From Erythrobacter sp. UBA3075 (GTDB lineage: Bacteria > Pseudomonadota > Alphaproteobacteria > Sphingomonadales > Sphingomonadaceae), in the NCBI GenBank assembly GCA_002367375.1, contig DFBR01000195.1, positions 12,688 through 27,360 on the forward strand: 14,673 bases of DNA. Direction: 5' to 3'. A program made the translations under genes and the position numbers. The first letter of the stretch is position 1. Each line of letters opens with the position of its first letter. Shown here piece by piece: positions 6,675-14,133 of the stretch. Below the pieces are notes generated by a model, which saw only the letters and a list, made by a program, of their open reading frames with translations, ran no database searches and was not told the origin of the DNA.

Positions 6675-8252
6675 CTATTGCGCGGAATCCAGATACTCTT
6701 CGTATCCCTCACGAAATGCAACGCTCATCACGCCATTGGCGTTGGACGTTGCATCCTTCTTAAGCGCTTCAAATACGATAGCATAGAGGTCCCACGGATT
6801 CACTTTCCGCGAAAGCATCTTTTTGCTGCCATTGGCCTCTTCAGCCAGCTTTTCGATTTCCTCAGGCGATAACCGCTCGAACACAGCCAAGACGGCGCGC
6901 TGCACCCCTGCCAGCATGGCGAGTTGGTGGCGCTTCAAATCCTCGAATGCGCCGCGAATCGATTCTTCTGAATCCTGAAAACCGGGTAGCGGATCGCCCA
7001 GCATGACCTTGGCGGCATCCTGCGGCGGCAGATGCTTGAGCGGATTGTTGCGCCCGATAGCGAGAACGGTCTTCTGAACGCGGAACTCATCCTTGAACTC
7101 GGCCCGATCGCGCATGAGATCGGACATGCCGAGTACGACCTGACGATACATCACGCCCAGTTTGCGCAGGGCATCGTCCGACAGGCGCAGCTCCTCCGGT
7201 CCCATCCCGGCACCTTCATAGAAAGCGGCCCAGTCAGCGGTTCCGGCGGCTTGGGGCGCGGCGTTTGGTGTTTCAGCCGCAGGCGGCGCGGGTGCTGGAG
7301 TGGGTGTGGGTGTGGGTGTGGGTTCTGGCTGGTGTTCCGGAGCAGGAGCCGGCTCATCGAGCAGACTGTCTACAGCCGCGGGGCCATCATCCATCAGCGC
7401 GGCCGGGTCACTTTGCGGTGCCATGTCGGCGAAGGGATCGTCGTCCGCGACCAGATCATCACCTGCTGATCCGGGATCATCGAAGAAATCGACCGGAGCG
7501 TTCGAGCTATCATTCGCCGCGTCATCGGAAGGCGCGCCGATATCGCCAAACGGATCGCCTTCAAGGCTCGCTTCTGTCGCAGGTTCGTCACCGCCAAACC
7601 AGTCCTCTGGAATGGCCATATCGGCAGATGAAATCGGTGCGTCCGACAGGATCGGGCGGCTCATGGCAAGGCCGATTGGATCACCAAAATTGTCTTTCCC
7701 GCGATCACGTTTGGGTGCCGGTTCAGAACCGATATGCGCACCAATCTCGTCACTCAGCAGATCGTGAAGGCTACCCTCACCGCCGCTGGCATCGCCCGCC
7801 CAGATGGGATCCTCTTCCCATCCACCACCGCCGCCCATGTCGGCGAAGGGATCGTCGTCCAACCCGCCGCTTGGCACGTTGGGCAATTCTTCGGGCGGAG
7901 CAGCGCCCATGCGCATCCCAGCCGCCATGGCGTCACTCGCAATGGTAATCACAAAACCGCAGATAAACAGCTTATCACCTTCGCGGATCGGCACCGGATT
8001 GTGTGGCGTCACCCGCTGTTCCGGGCTGTTGAGCGACACGCCATTGGTGCTGCCATTGTCAATGGCGATCAATTCGAGGCCCGATGAGATGATCTTGCAG
8101 TGCTGGCCCGATACGCCATCCGCCTTGGTGCCCAGCAGAATGTCGCAATGGCGCCTGCTGGAGCCGAGCAACAGTTCCCCCGCGTCGATCTGACGCTGGT
8201 CGAAATACTGCCCCGGAGGGTCTTCCACGCGGGAAATCAGCAAATTCCACAT
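6675..8252 (-). CDS. tagH: T6SS-associated FHA-domain protein TagH (Fha family)
   Basis: This 525-residue protein is the T6SS forkhead-associated scaffold, which normally connects threonine phosphorylation to assembly. Residues 1-105 form the FHA domain, with VSGQHC (47-52) and NGSTNG (66-71). Residues about 110-345 are an acidic, Pro/Ala-rich linker with three DPF-x-D motifs (near 134, 233 and 272) and a Pro-Thr run (311-318). Residues about 355-525 match the T6SS-FHA C-terminal domain, with RNNPLKHLPP (401-410), EDLKRHQLAML (437-447), LSPEEIE (461-467) and a final FREGYEEYL. I chose ATG 8252-8250 because it comes 2 nt after the stop of the gene upstream. An in-frame ATG at 8342 would add 30 atypical residues lying inside that upstream gene. 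The Arg normally after the first FHA Gly is Ser here (LLLGSSRRH). There is no clear Shine-Dalgarno, so translational coupling is likely. Confidence 0.93.
   Translation of the reverse strand: MWNLLISRVEDPPGQYFDQRQIDAGELLLGSSRRHCDILLGTKADGVSGQHCKIISSGLELIAIDNGSTNGVSLNSPEQRVTPHNPVPIREGDKLFICGFVITIASDAMAAGMRMGAAPPEELPNVPSGGLDDDPFADMGGGGGWEEDPIWAGDASGGEGSLHDLLSDEIGAHIGSEPAPKRDRGKDNFGDPIGLAMSRPILSDAPISSADMAIPEDWFGGDEPATEASLEGDPFGDIGAPSDDAANDSSNAPVDFFDDPGSAGDDLVADDDPFADMAPQSDPAALMDDGPAAVDSLLDEPAPAPEHQPEPTPTPTPTPAPAPPAAETPNAAPQAAGTADWAAFYEGAGMGPEELRLSDDALRKLGVMYRQVVLGMSDLMRDRAEFKDEFRVQKTVLAIGRNNPLKHLPPQDAAKVMLGDPLPGFQDSEESIRGAFEDLKRHQLAMLAGVQRAVLAVFERLSPEEIEKLAEEANGSKKMLSRKVNPWDLYAIVFEALKKDATSNANGVMSVAFREGYEEYLDSAQ
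7300..7323 (+). repeat. Four tandem copies of a 6-bp unit (gtgggt) in the tagH linker
   Basis: The hexamer gtgggt is repeated four times without error. Read on the minus strand it encodes the Pro-Thr run (residues 311-318) of the TagH linker. Because the unit is six bases, gain or loss of copies keeps the frame and only changes linker length. Confidence 0.9.
7421..7446 (+). repeat. 26-bp perfect direct repeat, copy 1 (tagH linker)
   Basis: This 26-bp sequence starts with ccatgtcggcgaagggatcg and is identical to the copy at 7835-7860. On the minus strand it encodes the DDDPFADM motif near residues 270-277 of TagH. The copies are 414 bp apart (138 codons), so recombination between them would delete part of the linker in frame. 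Confidence 0.9.
7835..7860 (+). repeat. 26-bp perfect direct repeat, copy 2 (tagH linker)
   Basis: This is the second identical copy of the repeat at 7421-7446, encoding DDDPFADM near residues 132-139 of TagH. A third, diverged version of the motif (DPFGDI, near residues 233-238) lies between the two copies and shares only part of the DNA sequence. Confidence 0.9.
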
Positions 8253-8254
8253 AG

Positions 8255-8863
8255 TCAGTTTTGCGCGAGGTTTTCCCGAACCTGTTGCTGTGCCTCCTTG
8301 CCGTTTTCTCCAGCCTTCAAGGCTAGACCTATCGGCAACCACACCGCAAGGGGCTGCGGCTTGGCGAGGGCAGGATCAAGGCCCAGTAACAACAGAGCAT
8401 TGCGCATTGCAACGCCCGTGAGAAATGGCTCTGGCCGAACTTCTGGCTGACCGCGCGGAGCAAGCGTCGGCCCAGCCCAATGCGTTGCCTGCGCCACCCA
8501 TGACGCGCCTTTGCCGCGATCACATTTGCTCGCCAGTTTTTCAGCTTTCTCGGCATCAGCTGCGGATTGGGATTGCACCCAGTTTTCACTGACTTCGAGT
8601 GCCGCGAGTTCTGCTGTGCGTGTATTGATATCTGGCAGCAGCCGCGTGGCGAGGCATCCCCACCAGATCGATTGGCGATGGGGCAACATCAACGCGAGCG
8701 CCCGAACCGCATCTTCTTCAAGCCCGCCTCCCTGCAAGGCCTCAAGAAACTCACCGGGTTGCGGCGTATCTTCGAGCAATTGCTGCGCCGCAGCCGTTAA
8801 ATTGCCGTGCTGAACCAGTTCGGTCCGGCGAAATCGCATTGCTACTGGTACTGGAGGCGCCAT
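8255..8863 (-). CDS. Uncharacterised T6SS-associated protein between vgrG and tagH
   Basis: This 202-residue protein has no signal peptide and no membrane segment, so it is probably cytoplasmic. It looks mostly helical, with six tryptophans and a distinctive LPHRQSIWWGC motif (60-70) followed by an Ala/Glu-rich helix (about 84-115). Another helical stretch lies at 147-161. From memory it resembles the DUF6931 family seen in T6SS loci, but I cannot confirm this here and no function is assigned. Its ATG comes 1 nt after the vgrG stop, and its stop is 2 nt before the tagH start, so it is locked between a spike gene and a regulator. Such positions often hold spike or effector adaptors (compare DUF4123, DUF2169 and EagR proteins), but I see no motif linking it to those families. 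Met9 is an alternative start. The gene is solid; the role is unknown. Confidence 0.88.
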   Translation of the reverse strand: MAPPVPVAMRFRRTELVQHGNLTAAAQQLLEDTPQPGEFLEALQGGGLEEDAVRALALMLPHRQSIWWGCLATRLLPDINTRTAELAALEVSENWVQSQSAADAEKAEKLASKCDRGKGASWVAQATHWAGPTLAPRGQPEVRPEPFLTGVAMRNALLLLGLDPALAKPQPLAVWLPIGLALKAGENGKEAQQQVRENLAQN

Positions 8864-8864
8864 C

Positions 8865-10715
8865 TCAGTTGATCTTCACCAAACCGCCCTGAAGCGTCAG
8901 GAGACCAGAGCCCTTGACCGTAGTCATGGCCGATTCCGCATCCAGCGTGGCATCCGCCTTGATCTTGATCTGCGGCGCTTTGATCTCGATCGAGCTGGGC
9001 GTCATCGTGATTGATGAGGCCCCCACCTTCAGCAAAATTTCCTGCATTGATTCATGCGAGCTATTGCCGGTTACAGTCGTCTTGCGCACGCCATCAACAT
9101 TTGTGATCTGGTCCACATCAATCTGCACTTCGCGATTGTTATGGACCTCAAGAATCTGATCGTTGTCGATTTCGATCTTTTGATCGTGGATGATGTGACC
9201 CAATTCATCATTATGCACTTCGCGCTCGAAATTGCGATCAGTGTAGAGCCAGATGCGCTCCTCACCTTCTTTGTCCTCGAAGAAGAATTCCTGCGTGACC
9301 CCGCCATCCATGTTGGTGACAGAGCGCCAGCCGGTGCGCAGCCCAGCGTCTGCATGCGCATCGGGAGATTTGTTTTGCGGTGAATAGAGAATGCCATCGA
9401 CAAATGGCAGATCAGGATTGCCGTTCATGAAGCTCACGATCACACGCGTGCCAGAACGCGGCATAAATTGCGCGCCATGGGTGCTGCCCGCGCCCCATTG
9501 CTGGCGGACGGGCAGCCAGACTTCCTTGTTGAGCCCCTGACTGGAATAGTCGCGCGCCCCGTCTATCAGCACAGGCACGCGGTATTTGTCGTCCACCGTC
9601 GCTTCGCCCATGGCGGTGTTGTCATTGCCGACAACGCCAAGAAAAGGTCCTGGCGCAACGCGCTGCGGTTCGTCGACCGGCGCGCGGAAGACTTTTTCCG
9701 CCGAGATGGCTGCAAAACTGTTGGAATAATTGCCCGGCCGATCAGCATCGAACATCCACGGGTCTTCCGCATGGTGCGAAACCTCGGTCAGCACTACCTT
9801 CTTTGGAGACAGCGATTCGGCTTCGAGAATTTCGACCCGGCCACCGGCAAACAGCTGCGGTTCGTCAGACTGCCCTTCCAGAAAATCGCTTTTCTGGTCG
9901 TGGTGGTCCTCGAAGGCAGTCTCCAGCTTCGAAGAATCGGATTCCTCTTCGACGAAGGCCTTGGTCTCATGTGAGTAGACCTTGGCAAAATCTGGCATCG
10001 GCTTGCTGCCGGTGGCGACTTTTTCAGAGTTCATCGAGCTGAATTTGGCGACATCCTGCGATGCAGCGGTTGCGGAGTAATTGCGTTCGAGGTGCTTGAT
10101 CGCTGCCTTGTCTGACTGCGCGCGAAACTCCACCGCGCCGCCCGGCACATCAATGTAAGCTGATGCTTTGTCGGTGACGATCATTTTGTGACGGAAGGCG
10201 CCGGAGCCTTTGTCATAGACGAAGAAATACATCAGTCCGTCATGGCTCAGCAATCGGTCGAGGAAGTGGTTTTCATATTCGTCAAGCCGCACTGAATAGA
10301 CGCGCGGTTCGGGCGTCGATGCATCCACCGATTTGACGAAGCCTGTCAGGTCCTTCGTCATCGCCTCGAATATGTCGATGCTGTTCTTGTCCTGCACGAA
10401 ATGGGTATCTTTGGCGTAGGACAGCGCATGGTAGGCCGGGCGCACCTGCACTGCGATGCGCATCGATCCGCCAGCTTTGAATTTGCGTGCAGCATAGATG
10501 CGGCCCGCGAAAATTCGCGGATCTGCACTGCCTTGCGTTACGTCGAATTCGCACATTTTCCCGATCAGCTTGGTGCAATCAGGATCGACGTCAGCCACCA
10601 GCTCGATCTCGTAGAGAAAGCTCTCCGAAATCGCCTCGCGGCCGAAAAATCTGTACAGGGCGTACTCCGCCACATCCTCGTCGCCCAAGGCGCGAATGTT
10701 GAGAAGATGCGTCAT
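8865..10715 (-). CDS. vgrG: T6SS spike protein VgrG (TssI)
   Basis: VgrG trimers cap the Hcp tube and puncture target cells. At 616 residues this is a compact, core-only form. The gp27-like hub occupies about 1-345, with an LFAGGRVEIL...LTEVSHHAEDP region (288-319). The gp5-type OB fold lies at about 350-445, with WGAGSTHGAQFMPRSGTRVIVSFMNGNPDLPFVDG spanning about 407-441. The C-terminal beta-helix lies at about 480-605, with repeated alternating-residue strands such as IEIDNDQILEVHNN. It ends at LLTLQGGLVKIN, the usual end of the spike to which a PAAR tip attaches, with no toxin domain beyond. The ATG is 85 nt after hcp and preceded only by a weak GGGT. A hairpin lies between the two genes. 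The next gene starts 1 nt after the stop. No PAAR or effector gene is visible. Confidence 0.97.
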   Translation of the reverse strand: MTHLLNIRALGDEDVAEYALYRFFGREAISESFLYEIELVADVDPDCTKLIGKMCEFDVTQGSADPRIFAGRIYAARKFKAGGSMRIAVQVRPAYHALSYAKDTHFVQDKNSIDIFEAMTKDLTGFVKSVDASTPEPRVYSVRLDEYENHFLDRLLSHDGLMYFFVYDKGSGAFRHKMIVTDKASAYIDVPGGAVEFRAQSDKAAIKHLERNYSATAASQDVAKFSSMNSEKVATGSKPMPDFAKVYSHETKAFVEEESDSSKLETAFEDHHDQKSDFLEGQSDEPQLFAGGRVEILEAESLSPKKVVLTEVSHHAEDPWMFDADRPGNYSNSFAAISAEKVFRAPVDEPQRVAPGPFLGVVGNDNTAMGEATVDDKYRVPVLIDGARDYSSQGLNKEVWLPVRQQWGAGSTHGAQFMPRSGTRVIVSFMNGNPDLPFVDGILYSPQNKSPDAHADAGLRTGWRSVTNMDGGVTQEFFFEDKEGEERIWLYTDRNFEREVHNDELGHIIHDQKIEIDNDQILEVHNNREVQIDVDQITNVDGVRKTTVTGNSSHESMQEILLKVGASSITMTPSSIEIKAPQIKIKADATLDAESAMTTVKGSGLLTLQGGLVKIN

Positions 10716-10750
10716 GGAATACCCGCTGTCGGGATAGGGTCAGCCGGGAA

Positions 10751-10784
10751 ACGGGGCGCCGCCAAAAAGGCCATGGCGCCCCGT
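10751..10784 (-). terminator. Perfect 10-bp inverted repeat between hcp and vgrG (attenuator or mRNA-stabilising hairpin)
   Basis: Arms 10751-10760 (acggggcgcc) and 10775-10784 (ggcgccccgt) are exact reverse complements around a 14-nt loop. Inside the loop a further GCC/GGC pairing closes on five T residues. On the minus strand it begins 16 nt past the hcp stop (10803-10801) and is followed only by TTCCCGG, so it lacks the long T run of a strong intrinsic terminator. Partial termination, or protection of the hcp mRNA 3' end, would allow much more Hcp than VgrG, matching the large excess of Hcp in the machine. The hairpin is seen; the effect is inferred. Confidence 0.6.
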
Positions 10785-10800
10785 ATTCTGCCGATCGGTC

Positions 10801-11277
10801 CTACTCGACCTTGTTTTCTTCCAGGCTGTAGATCAGGTGCGTCGGGCTTCCGCCGTGCTCCTTGTCGCGGCCGGTAAAGCTCCAGTCGAACTTGGTGAAG
10901 TTGAGCGAGACAGACTCGCTCGGCATTTCACTGCCGCCACCATGCGACACGGAATAGCCCGACACGATCACATCGCTCAGCTTGACCGTCAGATAAGCCA
11001 CCGACTCGCCCTTCACAGCTGCGGTAAAGGCCACTTCGGTGTCACCCACCGGATCGCCTTTCAGAAGCGCCTTGAAGAAACGCTCACTCGATTTGTCGGT
11101 CACCTTCGTACCGGTAATTTCGGACACGCTCGGCTCGCTGGTAGTACGGTCACCGCCACGCGCGCTGCTGACACCAAGGCCTGCGCCCCATTGGAAAGAA
11201 CTCAGTTCAACCTGATCCTTAAAATTGGAATCGGTTGCACTGCCTTTCAACTTGTCGTTTTTCAGATAGATAGCCAC
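10801..11277 (-). CDS. hcp: T6SS tube protein Hcp (TssD)
   Basis: Hcp hexamers stack into the inner tube that is propelled by sheath contraction and carries cargo effectors. The 158 residues cover the full Hcp1-family fold: MAIYLK at the start, then EITGTKVTDKSSERFFKALL (53-72), the Gly/Ser-rich VSHGGGSEMPSESVSLNF section (109-126) and a terminal IYSLEENKVE. No C-terminal toxin extension is present. The start codon is GTG (11277-11275), read as Met. No ATG fits, and an excellent AAGGAG lies 6 nt upstream. The gene stands between clpV (98-nt gap) and vgrG (85-nt gap containing a strong hairpin). These are wider gaps than elsewhere in the operon, which suggests hcp expression is tuned separately at the translational and post-transcriptional level. 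Confidence 0.97.
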   Translation of the reverse strand: MAIYLKNDKLKGSATDSNFKDQVELSSFQWGAGLGVSSARGGDRTTSEPSVSEITGTKVTDKSSERFFKALLKGDPVGDTEVAFTAAVKGESVAYLTVKLSDVIVSGYSVSHGGGSEMPSESVSLNFTKFDWSFTGRDKEHGGSPTHLIYSLEENKVE

Positions 11278-11375
11278 CTTACTCTCCTTCCTAAATCATA
11301 TTGATGCTGGCACGAACCCCTTGCGTCTTTTGCTGTGCCGATATTCTGGCCGCATCACGCTGTTTTTATTGTAAC
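11278..11375 (-). other. Intergenic gap clpV-hcp with no identifiable promoter
   Basis: These 98 bases hold the hcp ribosome binding site and A+T-richer patches. A TATGAT hexamer lies close to the start codon but has no matching -35 element and would leave almost no leader. No hairpin with a T run follows clpV. An hcp-specific promoter is possible but not shown by the sequence. Confidence 0.4.
11284..11289 (-). promoter_or_regulatory. Strong ribosome binding site of hcp (decides the GTG start)
   Basis: Minus-strand AAGGAG, within a longer AGGAAGGAGAG, lies 6 nt before GTG 11277-11275. It is the best Shine-Dalgarno match in the window and fits a gene that must be made in large amounts. Confidence 0.85.
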
Positions 11376-14018
11376 TCAATTTATGTCGAAGGCGTAGTCT
11401 TTTTCCTTACCCTTGCTTACCTTGATCGTATTGATCTCCTCGCCTTCGGCACTTCGCTCCAGCAGCAATTGCGACAGGTCTGCCAGCAAGCCCCGCTTGA
11501 GGATGTTTTCGATATTTCGTGCGCCGCTCTCGTGCTCGGTGCAGCGCGATACGATGGTGTCGAGCAGGTCGTCCTCCCACTCAAATTCGGCATCGTAATG
11601 GCCTTCCACACGTTGCCGGATGCGGCTCATGCTGATCGTCACGATCATGCGCAGGATTTCCGGCGGAAGCGGGAAGAACGGCACCGTCACCACGCGGCCA
11701 AGGAAAGCCGGTTTGAAATAGTCGAGCAATGACGGGCGCAATTCAGTCGCCAGCTCTTCCGGCTCCGGCATGGCGGTCGCATTGCGGCACAGTTTCTCGA
11801 TCGTGTCGGTGCCGGCATTGCTTGTCATGATGATGAGCGTATTCTTGAAATCAATGTCGCGGCCCTGCCCGTCCTTCAGCATGCCTTTGTCGAACACCTG
11901 ATAGAACACGTCCTGCACGCCGGGATGAGCCTTTTCCATCTCGTCCAGCAGGATCACCGAATAGGGTTTGCGCCGCACGGCCTCGGTCAGCACGCCGCCT
12001 TCTCCATAACCGACATAGCCGGGAGCCGCGCCAACAAGGGTGGAGACCTTATGCTCCTCCTTGAACTCGCTCATATTGATGGTCGTGACATTGTGTTCGC
12101 CGCCATAGAGCAGCTCCGCCAGAGCAAGTGCGGTTTCGGTCTTGCCAACGCCGCTGGTGCCGCAGAACAGGAACACGCCAAGCGGCTTGCGCGGATCGGC
12201 AAGGCCTGCGCGGGCAGTGCGGACGGTTTCGCCGATTACCTCCAGCGCGTAGTCCTGCCCCTTGATCCGCTCGCCGAGTGATTCCTTCACTTGCAGCACG
12301 GCATTGATCTCGTCGGTGACCATGCGGCCGACCGGAATCCCGGTCCAACCGGCGAGCACCTCGGCGACAACATCGTGATCGACGACTTCGTAAATCATCG
12401 GATGTTCGCCTTGCAGGTCCTTCACCTCGGCTTCGGCTTTGACGAGCTCCTTGCGGGCCTTGTCAGACTCTTTCGAACCCGCTTCAGCCTCGATCAGATT
12501 GGCGCGCAATTCGGCGACTTTTTCGACCGCTGCCTTTTCCTTCTGCCAGCGTTCTTCCAGCTCGGCCTTCTCGCCTTCCAGCGTAGCCTTCTCAGCCTGA
12601 GCTGCCTCGATCCGCGCAGCCATGTCGGAACCCGAAGCCGCCTCGCGCTCCATCATGCCGATATCGGCATCGAGCAGGCTGATCTGGCGGTCCAGATCCT
12701 CAACCTGTGCAGGCGTTGCCACCTGACTGATTCCTACACGCGCGCAAGCAGTGTCGAGCAGAGAGATCGCCTTGTCGGGCAATTGCCGTCCGGCGATGTA
12801 ACGATGCGATAGGGAGCTGGCCGCTTCCAGCGCCTCGCCCAAAATCATGACGCCGTGATGCTTTTCCAGCACCGGCACCAGACCGCGCAGCATGGCCACG
12901 GCGAGCACCTCGTCCGGCTCCTCTATCTTCACAACCTGGAAGCGGCGGGTGAGCGCGGGGTCTTTCTCGAAATATTTCTTATATTCGGCCCATGTCGTCG
13001 CCGCGATGGTGCGCATTTCGCCTCGCGCCAATGCGGGCTTGAGGAGATTGGCAGCGTCGTTCTGCCCCTCGGCCCCGCCCGCCCCAATCAGCGTATGCGC
13101 TTCGTCGATGAAGACGATGATCGGCGTGGGCGAGTTTTTCACCTCGTCAATCACAGATTTCAGTCGGTTTTCGAATTCGCCCTTGATGCCTGCACCCGCT
13201 TGCAACAGTCCGAGATCGAGCGATAGCAGCCGCACATTGCGCAGCGCCTCCGGCACATCGCCCTGCACGATGCGCAGCGCAAACCCCTCGACAACGGCGG
13301 TTTTGCCGACGCCCGCTTCACCGGTCAGGATCGGGTTGTTTTGACGCCGACGCGTCAGAATATCGACAATCTGGCGGATTTCCGGATCGCGGCCATAGAT
13401 CGGGTCGATCTTGCCGTCTTTCGCCTGCTGCGTCAGATCGATGCAGAATTTGGATAGCGAATCGTCGCCGGTCGGCCCAGCAGGAGCGCCCTCCCCACCT
13501 TCACCGCCCGGCGCGGCCGATGTCGCAACCGCTGCGCCGGATTCTTCGGACGCAGATGTGATTGAGGCAAAACCCTTGCGCAAATCCTCTGCATTAATCT
13601 TCTTGAGTTCGCCGCTCATTTGCCGGGTCATCGGCGCGAGATCCTCGTTCGTCAGCAACGCCAGCACCAAATGGCCCGAGCGCAGTTCGGCAGCGCCCAT
13701 GTGCAGCGAGGCATAGAGCCAAGCCTCGCGCGCCATCTTCACCACATAGGGCGAGATAGCCGGATTGCGGCCATTGCCGCGCTTGAATTTTTCAATGGAA
13801 AGAGAAAGGTCGCGGCTGAACTTACCCTTGTCGATCTCGAAATGATCGAGGATTTCAGCAAGGTCCGAACTCTGCCGGTCGAGCAGCTTTTGCAGCCAAT
13901 GCTCAATCTCGACATCATAGTGAGTCTGGCTGAGCGCGAGCCCGAGCGCAGACTCAAGCGTCTGTTTGCAAGTCTTGTCCAGCTTGCCGATAAGTGCCGT
14001 CAGAGTATCTTGCGCCAT
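11376..14018 (-). CDS. clpV: T6SS sheath-disassembly ATPase TssH/ClpV
   Basis: ClpV is the AAA+ unfoldase that extracts and recycles contracted TssB/TssC sheath in the cytoplasm. The 880 residues show an N-terminal Clp-N domain (about 1-150) and a Gly/Ala/Pro-rich linker (about 156-186). The first AAA domain has Walker A GEAGVGKT (233-240) and Walker B VFIDEAH (302-308). A coiled-coil middle domain covers about 435-535. The second AAA domain has Walker A GTSGVGKT (620-627), Walker B VILLDEMEKAH (688-698) and the GAR arginine motif (832-834). Both ATPase sites look intact. I chose ATG 14018-14016 (MAQDTL) because GGGGGA lies 3 nt upstream and the Clp-N fold begins there. An ATG at 14063 would add 15 residues without family character. 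The T6SS neighbours separate it from the chaperone ClpB. Confidence 0.97.
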   Translation of the reverse strand: MAQDTLTALIGKLDKTCKQTLESALGLALSQTHYDVEIEHWLQKLLDRQSSDLAEILDHFEIDKGKFSRDLSLSIEKFKRGNGRNPAISPYVVKMAREAWLYASLHMGAAELRSGHLVLALLTNEDLAPMTRQMSGELKKINAEDLRKGFASITSASEESGAAVATSAAPGGEGGEGAPAGPTGDDSLSKFCIDLTQQAKDGKIDPIYGRDPEIRQIVDILTRRRQNNPILTGEAGVGKTAVVEGFALRIVQGDVPEALRNVRLLSLDLGLLQAGAGIKGEFENRLKSVIDEVKNSPTPIIVFIDEAHTLIGAGGAEGQNDAANLLKPALARGEMRTIAATTWAEYKKYFEKDPALTRRFQVVKIEEPDEVLAVAMLRGLVPVLEKHHGVMILGEALEAASSLSHRYIAGRQLPDKAISLLDTACARVGISQVATPAQVEDLDRQISLLDADIGMMEREAASGSDMAARIEAAQAEKATLEGEKAELEERWQKEKAAVEKVAELRANLIEAEAGSKESDKARKELVKAEAEVKDLQGEHPMIYEVVDHDVVAEVLAGWTGIPVGRMVTDEINAVLQVKESLGERIKGQDYALEVIGETVRTARAGLADPRKPLGVFLFCGTSGVGKTETALALAELLYGGEHNVTTINMSEFKEEHKVSTLVGAAPGYVGYGEGGVLTEAVRRKPYSVILLDEMEKAHPGVQDVFYQVFDKGMLKDGQGRDIDFKNTLIIMTSNAGTDTIEKLCRNATAMPEPEELATELRPSLLDYFKPAFLGRVVTVPFFPLPPEILRMIVTISMSRIRQRVEGHYDAEFEWEDDLLDTIVSRCTEHESGARNIENILKRGLLADLSQLLLERSAEGEEINTIKVSKGKEKDYAFDIN

Positions 14019-14133
14019 CTGTCCCCCATGACCAAAGCTGCATCGCCAGAATGGCCAACGCACGCGTCATACAGATTGCGACCCAATTGTTGTTCGCTCT
14101 CGTTTTGAGACCCCCGGCGAACTGCGTTGCAAG
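14019..14133 (-). other. Intergenic gap tssG-clpV, nothing recognised beyond the ribosome binding site
   Basis: This 115-nt gap is the longest in the window. It contains a small TCTC/GAGA inverted repeat (14098-14110) too weak to call a terminator, and no -35/-10 pair with correct spacing. A clpV promoter here cannot be excluded. Confidence 0.4.
14022..14027 (-). promoter_or_regulatory. Ribosome binding site of clpV
   Basis: Minus-strand GGGGGA lies 3 nt before ATG 14018-14016. The spacing is short but the match is good, and it supports this start over the ATG at 14063. Confidence 0.5.

Noticed and set aside
8253..8342. Upstream ATG extending TagH by 30 residues
   Set aside because: It would lie inside the preceding gene. 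The FHA fold begins at the ATG 2 nt after that gene's stop, and the extra residues are atypical Arg/Gly-rich sequence.
11287..11305. TATGAT -10-like hexamer just before hcp
   Set aside because: No -35 element at 16-18 bp spacing, and transcription would begin at or inside the ribosome binding site.
11305..11325. Sigma-54-like TGGCACG...TTGCG on the plus strand in the clpV-hcp gap
   Set aside because: The GG to GC spacing is 2 nt too long for a sigma-54 promoter, and it points away from hcp, into antisense clpV.
14019..14063. Upstream ATG extending ClpV by 15 residues
   Set aside because: The added residues have no Clp-N character, and the downstream ATG at 14018 has a GGGGGA site.
14098..14110. 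TCTC-GTTTT-GAGA inverted repeat between tssG and clpV
   Set aside because: Only a 4-bp stem with no following T run on the coding strand, too weak for a terminator.
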